The translations under genes were made by a program, and so were the position numbers. Positions 61,601 through 64,000 of a DNA stretch of 64,000 nucleotides are shown here, piece by piece (the first letter of the stretch is position 1; each line of letters opens with the position of its first letter). The notes beneath the pieces are model-generated. The model ran no database searches and had not been told where the DNA came from. It saw only the letters and a list, made by a program, of their open reading frames with translations. Source of the stretch: Owenia fusiformis. Lineage: Eukaryota; Annelida; Polychaeta; Sabellida; Oweniidae. Location: positions 33,023,524-33,087,523 of the forward strand of contig CAIIXF020000006.1 of assembly GCA_903813345.2 (NCBI GenBank). Reading direction: 5' to 3'.

Positions 61601-62261
61601 TTCCAAAGCGTAATTACAAAGGGTAAGATATTGAGAATTACCTAAAAGCGCATATATAAAAAAAATTAAAAAAAATATTGCCAAAATTATTTTTAAGTTG
61701 TTATCACCAAAGTTATAACATACTTTATAGCTCCAGTATTTCTTTCTCTATATTAAATATAATCATCAATCGATAATGTATGTAAATAATCGAAACTAAT
61801 GCATTAAACTTCTGATACAATATTCAATAAAAGTTGAATTGCACTCATTGGAACTGTGCACTTGGTAGAGAGAATACTGTATATTATATCATTTATGATA
61901 TTTGTTCATCAATGGAGTGCCTTTAAGATATGGTGTTATTTATCTATGAATGATGCCTCCTTGGATGCACCCCCTCTGAGGAGTGAAATCATTTTTAATT
62001 CTTTACAACTATTTGGAGATTTAATTCACATGGGTGCACAGGACTTATTCCTTCCTAATAAACTACAGTACATTGCTAGGCAAACCATTTGTAGTCAAAG
62101 CAAACAATTTACCTGAACAGCATTTCAATGTGACTGTTCATGAATAACTGACTAAATGTACAAACCAGAGTAAGATCCCGTCTTTAATCTTCTGATAGAG
62201 GTCTCTGCCCTCTGGGTGCAGAGGAAGGTATTTCTTACAATCCTCATCATCTTTGAAGTTT
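37534..62261 (-). CDS. Plastin/fimbrin actin-bundling protein gene, 5'-partial, 11 exons
   Basis: Minus-strand exons in transcript order: 62261-62166, 60360-60153, 52173-51988, 51583-51509, 49639-49432, 48560-48384, 47361-47260, 46781-46672, 40421-40278, 39874-39773 and 37602-37534. All splice sites and phases agree, giving about 492 codons plus stop. The product covers CH1 (from its second part; about 1-102), CH2 (about 118-235), CH3 (about 259-365) and CH4 (about 375-490), the two tandem actin-binding domains that let plastins cross-link filaments into tight bundles. The N-terminal EF-hand pair (about 110-135 residues in the family) is not in the window. Which vertebrate paralogue it corresponds to is not meaningful for an invertebrate. 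The C-terminal tail differs from the usual one. Confidence 0.95.
37837..39781 (-). repeat. 83-bp minisatellite containing a plastin splice-donor copy, interrupted once
   Basis: CAATTTACATGAGCAAATAC recurs every 83 bases: 37837 and 37920, then 38869 to 39699 in eleven consecutive units. Each unit includes, on the minus strand, AAGAACATGGTAGGTGTC (or GTATGTGTC), identical to the end of the penultimate plastin exon and its donor. The array abuts the genuine donor at 39772. It is split by an insertion at 37984-38845. Confidence 0.95.
37984..38845. mobile_element. 862-bp insertion inside the 83-bp array
   Basis: The repeat unit is cut at GGAATT. AATT is present on both sides (37980-37983 and 38846-38849), consistent with a 4-bp target duplication. 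The ends are weakly inverted (CTCGAAATCGTTGTTCCCTC against CTCCTTTTCGCGGTTCGCTC). A 133-codon plus-strand frame (38278-38679) lies inside, preceded by CACGTGATC and containing a basic stretch RPKKTRRYY. No family recognised. Confidence 0.7.
39773..39874 (-). CDS. Plastin penultimate exon (CH4)
   Basis: Acceptor gtctttttag and donor gtaggt; phase 0 both sides. It encodes [20 protein letters not shown] then [36 protein letters not shown] is a plastin/fimbrin signature of CH4. Confidence 0.95.
40278..40421 (-). CDS. Plastin exon (CH4 start)
   Basis: Acceptor tgttttcag and donor gtgagt; phase 0 both sides. It encodes [20 protein letters not shown], then [20 protein letters not shown] and VRTGTSDA. 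The SF-D..I.....V.DLIDAI.P pattern is the CH4 core. Confidence 0.94.
40531..41276. mobile_element. Foldback palindrome (~330-bp arms)
   Basis: The left arm from about 40531 and the right arm to about 41276 are inverted copies. Landmarks: GGACAGTCATATGTTGGATT at 40559 and its inverse near 41230; CCAATGCATTACCTCCAGG at 40619 and its inverse near 41173; TTGACACACAGTTAAC near 40812 and its inverse near 40995; AAAGGAATAAGTGATTCCTT near 40836 and its inverse near 40972. The ~105-bp loop has no feature. In the plastin intron between exons at 46672 and 40421. Confidence 0.88.
41575..41765 (+). repeat. TAGCTGAGTAGG simple repeat
   Basis: Irregular 8- to 12-bp repeats of AGTAGGTAGCTGAGTAAG, becoming TAGG repeats at the right. 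Simple-sequence tract at the left edge of the satellite. Confidence 0.85.
43840..44030 (+). repeat. GGATAGAATAGGAAGGA purine microsatellite
   Basis: GATGGATG then GGAAGGATAGGATAGAATAGG-type purine-rich repeats. Interrupts the ~475-bp satellite, near the second GACTCCAGAT end. Confidence 0.9.
45272..46671 (-). other. Plastin intron; no feature recognised
   Basis: 1.4 kb of AT-rich sequence between the satellite element and the next exon. No repeat ends or other coding signal recognised. Confidence 0.45.
46672..46781 (-). CDS. Plastin exon (end of CH3, linker to CH4)
   Basis: Acceptor gtttatgttaatag and donor gtgcag. Two bases complete Gly, then [48 protein letters not shown] is diagnostic for plastins; DIISWAN begins CH4. 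Phase 0 out. Confidence 0.94.
46782..47259 (-). other. Plastin intron; no feature recognised
   Basis: 478-bp intron with no repeat recognised. Confidence 0.5.
47260..47361 (-). CDS. Plastin exon (CH3)
   Basis: Acceptor tacttttag and donor gtatgc. It completes Gly then encodes [20 protein letters not shown] and [21 protein letters not shown]...F-LV-IGG-DL-DG-QTLTL is a plastin CH3 signature. Phase 1 out. Confidence 0.95.
47362..48383 (-). other. Plastin intron; no feature recognised
   Basis: 1-kb intron. It has two copies of GCGAGTAAACTCGCT (48073-48087 and 48116-48130), a short perfect palindrome-like motif spaced 43 bp. Nothing else recognised. Confidence 0.45.
48384..48560 (-). CDS. Plastin exon (CH3 start)
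   Basis: Acceptor gttctgtttcag and donor gtaaga. It completes Thr then encodes [40 protein letters not shown] and [42 protein letters not shown] is the plastin CH3 opening. The segment aligned with the family's KPPYPKLGANMKK is diverged here. Phase 1 out. Confidence 0.95.
48770..49330 (-). repeat. ~120-bp degenerate tandem repeats
   Basis: TTTTTGACCTTGAGAA(G/T)GTCATTGAAGGTC, AGTCAGATTTGAACTTCTGA and GATGATTTTGAAAAAA recur four to five times, at 48830, 48919, 49039, 49168 and 49291. Intronic to plastin. Confidence 0.88.
49432..49639 (-). CDS. Plastin exon (end of CH2 and inter-domain linker)
   Basis: Acceptor ttttaatcctcag; donor gtaaac after a single A (phase 1). It encodes [51 protein letters not shown] and an acidic linker ending EETREEK. 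FVTP-DVV-GN-KLNLAF-ANLFN--P-L is a plastin signature. The usual REER that leads to CH3 is EETREEK-T here. Confidence 0.96.
49640..50600 (-). other. Plastin intron; no feature recognised
   Basis: AT-rich intron sequence; no coding or element-end signal seen. A partial direct repeat of CTATTGTTTATAAGTCTATT occurs near 50560-50590. Confidence 0.4.
50625..51377. mobile_element. ATCCCAACGAAC-ended element with CGGA/CTGA tract
   Basis: ATCCCAACGAAC (50625-50636) is exactly inverted at 51366-51377 (GTTCGTTGGGAT). Just outside the left end lies AACGGCAACTCC..GGAGTAGCA. The body has two modules of GCCATTTTGAATTTTNNGAGG / TCAAATCTGAAAAA about 140 bp apart, then CGGACAGACGGACGGACTGA repeats (about 51280-51335) and CTATATCCCTAACGAACTTC before the right end. 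No protein. Confidence 0.82.
51509..51583 (-). CDS. Plastin exon (CH2)
   Basis: Acceptor gcattacag and donor gtaagc; phase 0 both sides. It encodes [20 protein letters not shown] and TGYEE. D--AY-HLL-QI-PK is the plastin CH2 motif. Confidence 0.93.
51988..52173 (-). CDS. Plastin exon (CH2 start)
   Basis: Acceptor ggctaacag and donor gtagga; phase 0 both sides. It encodes [40 protein letters not shown] and [38 protein letters not shown] and I-NFS-DIKDS are family hallmarks. The family's GLFADIEL is GLLGDINL here. Confidence 0.96.
52190..52680 (-). repeat. 26-bp minisatellite
   Basis: GGGAGACAATTCAATACAGA plus CAGAGT recurs at 26-bp spacing from about 52441 to 52640, with more degenerate units to the left. 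It begins just behind the intron side of the plastin CH2 exon. The frames running through it are repeat translations. Confidence 0.93.
52727..53933. mobile_element. TIR element with CAGTGGAGA(C/T)GATAAC ends
   Basis: CAGTGGAGACGATAAC at the left is inverted with one change at 53918-53933. Imperfect pairing continues for about 90 bp (TCACGTGAA / CAATTGACGTGAA against ATTCACGTCAATTG). The core includes a GC-richer stretch (53240-53480: CACTTCCGGTC, AGACTCCATTTTAGTG, CAATATGGCG) that looks like a promoter or 5' UTR fragment. A minus-strand 66-codon frame (53544-53744) is not recognised. Confidence 0.68.
53975..54345. mobile_element. Short copy of the GACTCCAGAT-type repeat
   Basis: Opens AACTAGAAATTGGAACTTGA and ACACGTTCAA, then GACCTAGATTTTGACCTAG, GTTGAGAAAACTTGCTCAG, AATAATAATAAG and ends ATCTGGAGTCTAATAATTAT. 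The same opening, AAT run and ending occur at the element 41528-45271, but the ~475-bp units are missing. Confidence 0.7.
54830..56155. mobile_element. Element body of ~160-bp tandem modules ending in a GACA/GACG run
   Basis: TCCAAAATGGCTGCC-type modules, with TTACCCAGAATGCC, ATCAGATCTAGATTTT, AAGAATCATCCCTGAAAATT and TGAAATTGATCTACCAAACGG, recur about every 160 bp (for example near 55131, 55293 and 55453). After a diverged part it ends in GGACGGATGGACAGACAGAC. The layout resembles the ATCCCA elements (modules then GAC-type run), but the inverted ends were not found. Confidence 0.7.
56156..56619 (-). other. Plastin intron; no feature recognised
   Basis: AT-rich sequence related in places (GAGGCACAAATCTGAAA) to the modules of the element at 50625. 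Nothing else recognised. Confidence 0.4.
56620..57730 (-). repeat. 149-bp tandem satellite, about 7.5 copies
   Basis: GGCATAAAGTATAGACACGT, ATACACATGTGGCATTTGAG and AAGGAGTAGCTACAAGTGG recur at exactly 149-bp spacing. Divergence is low. Because 149 is not a multiple of three, the open frame of each copy is offset and produces a ladder of overlapping 90-codon minus-strand frames, which are artefacts. Confidence 0.96.
57731..59440 (-). repeat. 103-bp tandem satellite, about 13 copies, split by a LINE fragment
   Basis: GAGCAGGCACATGTGGCATA recurs at 100-104-bp spacing, mostly 103, from 57804 to about 58840 and again at 59321 and 59424. Units contain TAGACTCATGTTGG and ATCATGGTCATTGACACACT. It shares CACATGTGGCAT and TATAGAC words with the adjoining 149-bp satellite. 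Interrupted at 58886-59265. Confidence 0.95.
58886..59265 (-). mobile_element. 5'-truncated LINE (non-LTR retrotransposon) 3' fragment with 9-bp target duplication
   Basis: GCCATATAG is duplicated on both sides (58877-58885 and 59266-59274). On the minus strand the insert ends in AATAAATAAATAAATAA, a LINE-type tail. The minus-strand frame 59262-58972 contains [20 protein letters not shown] and [11 protein letters not shown], then a C-terminal FK segment. This resembles the extreme C-terminus of reverse transcriptase ORFs of CR1/L2-like or related LINEs (pattern memory). Inserted into one unit of the 103-bp satellite. Confidence 0.72.
59441..60152 (-). other. Plastin intron; no feature recognised
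   Basis: AT-rich sequence between the satellite and the CH1 exon. No element ends or coding signal recognised. Confidence 0.45.
60153..60360 (-). CDS. Plastin exon (CH1)
   Basis: Acceptor ttatctattttcag and donor gtaaga. It completes Cys, then encodes [40 protein letters not shown] and [59 protein letters not shown] and [13 protein letters not shown] are unmistakable plastin CH1 motifs. Phase 0 out. Confidence 0.97.
60514..61549. mobile_element. ATCCCATCGAAC-ended element with ~135-bp modules and a CGGA run
   Basis: ATCCCATCGAAC (60514-60525) is exactly inverted at 61538-61549. Directly outside the left end lies AACGGCAACGCCAAAGCGTAGCG. The body has four modules: AAAATGGCGGCCATTTTTCA, CGCCTTCTACCAAAAGTG, GTATTCACATACCAAATATG and AACAAAATCGCTCCACTAC, about 135 bp apart. 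A CGGACGGACG tract follows (61412-61510), then CCCTATATCCCTCCGAACTT before the end. Confidence 0.87.
61412..61510 (+). repeat. (CGGA)n tetranucleotide tract
   Basis: About 24 units of CGGA with two CGTA variants, near the right end of the ATCCCATCGAAC element. The RTDG repeat frame crossing it is a by-product. Confidence 0.95.
62166..62261 (-). CDS. Plastin exon (CH1 start), first exon visible in the window
   Basis: Acceptor atattgttgtag; donor gtttgt. It encodes, after one codon-completing base, [20 protein letters not shown] and [11 protein letters not shown], with two bases of Cys. D-DC---LP--P---DL---I-DGILLC is the plastin CH1 start. The preceding exon, with the first CH1 helix and the EF-hands, is not recognisable up to the window edge. 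Confidence 0.92.
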
Positions 62262-62299
62262 CTACAACAATATAGAAAGTCATAAGATACCTAATTACA

Positions 62300-62660
62300 T
62301 AACATAGAAATATGTGTTATTGTTACCATAAATGCTATATGAATTTATGTAAGCTGACTACATTTATTTGTGCAAAAAGTGTAATAAATATCTTATAACA
62401 TTAACATAGAAAAATATATTTGTGTTATTGTTACCATAAATGCTACATGAATTTATGTAAGCTGACTACATTTATTTGTGCAAAACGTGTAATTAATATC
62501 TTATAACATTAACATAGAAAAATATATTTGTGTTATTGTTACCATAAGTGCTACATGAATTTATGTAAGATGACTACATTTATTTGTGCAAAAAGTGTAA
62601 TAAATATCTTCAAACATTAACATAGAAATATGTGTTATTGTTACAATAAATGCAAAACGT
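62300..62660 (-). repeat. ~108-bp tandem repeat, about 3.4 copies
   Basis: GTGTTATTGTTACCATAAAT, GAATTTATGTAAGCTGACTA and CATTTATTTGTGCAAAA recur at about 108-bp spacing. It lies directly upstream, in transcript direction, of the first visible CH1 exon. Confidence 0.9.
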
Positions 62661-64000
62661 GTACATTTTTAGGTGGGATAGTTAGCAAAGAAATATATGG
62701 TGGTTCATTTGACAGAATACCTAATTACCTATTACTAGAAAAAATTAGAAAGAACATATCCCAGGGAACATATCACGTGAGGTTTTAGCAACATAGAAGA
62801 TAAATACAAACATAATTGTTGGAAAATTGGATACTTATTATTGCAAACATAATGGAATATCACTACCTGGTTGCAACAACAAAATTGTGACAATTTTTTA
62901 AATACATCAAATGCTTTGTGGTACGTACATTTATGTCACAAACTATTATGGCTGTGAAATGGTGGTGATACAGGAATAAAAAGTTATATAATTAACATAA
63001 AGGTGTGGATGTACCAACATATACAAACTGTGAGTACTCAAAAGTGTGGGAGGGGTGGGTTTATAGATTATTATGTATAAAGAGACTTATGTATTCTGAA
63101 CAGATTTTTGTATAATTATAATCAAATGGAGACTACCCCTTAGAGGAAGGATCTGAGAGCTTGGATGCAAGCATATTTCCCCCAGTTTGGCCAGTGCCTT
63201 ATCTCTGAACATTTAGCAATAAATACACATAGATACAGATTACAAAGTTATATGTGCTACATGTCTATTTATTTACATTAAGATAACAAACCTTTTATGA
63301 TCTCATGACCCCATTCAACACAAGAGCCACATTTATTTGCTTTCAATATCAAACAATAAGCCCAAAGCATTCAAATCAAATGACCAAATTCAACCAATAA
63401 GACGACAAGAACATAAAATATTTGCAAAATGTACGAAAATGAATTTACATTCTGTGGCCTTATTTGACAAAATGATTTTGTGCCATCATGTATAGGCTCT
63501 TAAATAGTAATACCTCTGACAGGATACACAACTTGACATTAATAAACAAACAAAACTCTGTCTTAAGATCAGCTCCACTTTCTAAATCTGTACATGATCT
63601 TTAATTTATAAATCCACAAAATTAGATGTATATATTGGACTGATTATGAAGGCATGCCATATAAGAAAATGTAGCAAAGATATTATAAGAGGGTGTTTGA
63701 TGGAGTCACATGGTGAGTTTTGGTTTCCAAGTTTCATGAGAAATGGCACCAGGCAATGTCTCCCATGGTGATTTCTCTAAAACCAGGAAGAAGAAAGATC
63801 CAGGTGTAAATTACCACCACTCTGAATATTGTTATATTATATCAATTTTCCCCAGATAATTTCACTTTCAGTGAATTTCCCAGAGATTCAAGACTTGTCT
63901 AAAAATATTATGCAGGCCTTTCTTTTGTTCCCTTATGACTTAACAATTCCATTTTGGTTAAATTTATTAAGAATAAGAACCAAAAGGCAAATTACTTGTA
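62661..64000 (-). other. Plastin upstream intron; no exon recognised
   Basis: 1.3 kb AT-rich sequence to the window edge. I searched it for the expected minus-strand FVNWIN-type CH1 helix and EF-hand loops and did not find them. The remaining 5' exons should lie beyond 64000. Confidence 0.5.

Noticed and set aside
62661-64000. EF-hand exons of plastin at the right edge
   Set aside because: Expected next upstream, but no DxDxDG-type loop or FVNWIN-type segment is readable on the minus strand here.

Overview
The window is a eukaryotic, AT-rich, intron- and transposon-loaded genomic segment from an animal. It holds no bacterial-type gene organisation. Two multi-exon genes can be followed exon by exon, with GT/AG splice sites and matching splice phases. 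The repeat complement (terminal-inverted-repeat elements ending in ATCCCA..CGAAC, CGGA/GACA runs, AAAATGGCGGCCATTTT-type motifs, frequent ACATGTA words) suggests a lophotrochozoan, most likely a mollusc. That taxonomic call is an inference, not a proof.

Gene 1 (plus strand, exons from 2006 to 32235) is the 3' two thirds of an EPS8-family gene (EGFR kinase substrate 8, an actin capper/bundler). Thirteen exons join in frame to about 640 residues: the post-PTB region, an extremely Arg/Glu-rich helix, an SH3 domain, a proline-rich linker, the C-terminal SAM-like actin effector domain and three short exons with helix-like L-x-x-I/M-L motifs. The PTB-encoding 5' exons lie left of the window. A possible alternative last exon (14803-14864) would end the protein before the actin effector domain, with a CaaX-like tail.

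Gene 2 (minus strand, exons from 62261 down to 37534) is a plastin/fimbrin, an actin-bundling protein with four CH domains. Eleven exons join in frame to about 492 residues covering CH1 to CH4 and the stop codon. The EF-hand exons lie right of the window. The genes are convergent, with about 5.3 kb between stop codons, and both products act on actin bundles (microvilli, stereocilia-like protrusions).

Most of the rest is intronic repeat. Left to right: a 1.8-kb TIR element (20-1822); a 516-bp duplication and a 45-bp minisatellite (4713-6995); a 540-bp foldback apparently carrying a first exon (12057-12596); a TA-flanked MITE (16093-16244); a TIR element (18691-19126); a 2-kb element with 6-bp target duplication and GCGGTAG arrays (20283-22288); a 3.7-kb inverted repeat enclosing a 25-bp satellite (about 25930-29410); a Tc1/mariner relic inside a ~51-bp repeat (30303-31097); a TA-flanked MITE between the genes (32781-33805); an ATCCCACC element (34638-36145); an 83-bp minisatellite that carries a plastin splice donor (37837-39781); a palindrome (40531-41276); a ~475-bp satellite (41528-45271); further ATCCCA elements (50625-51377, 60514-61549); 160-, 149- and 103-bp arrays (54830-59440), the last split by a LINE fragment; and a 108-bp array (62300-62660). 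No tRNA, rRNA or CRISPR array was recognised.
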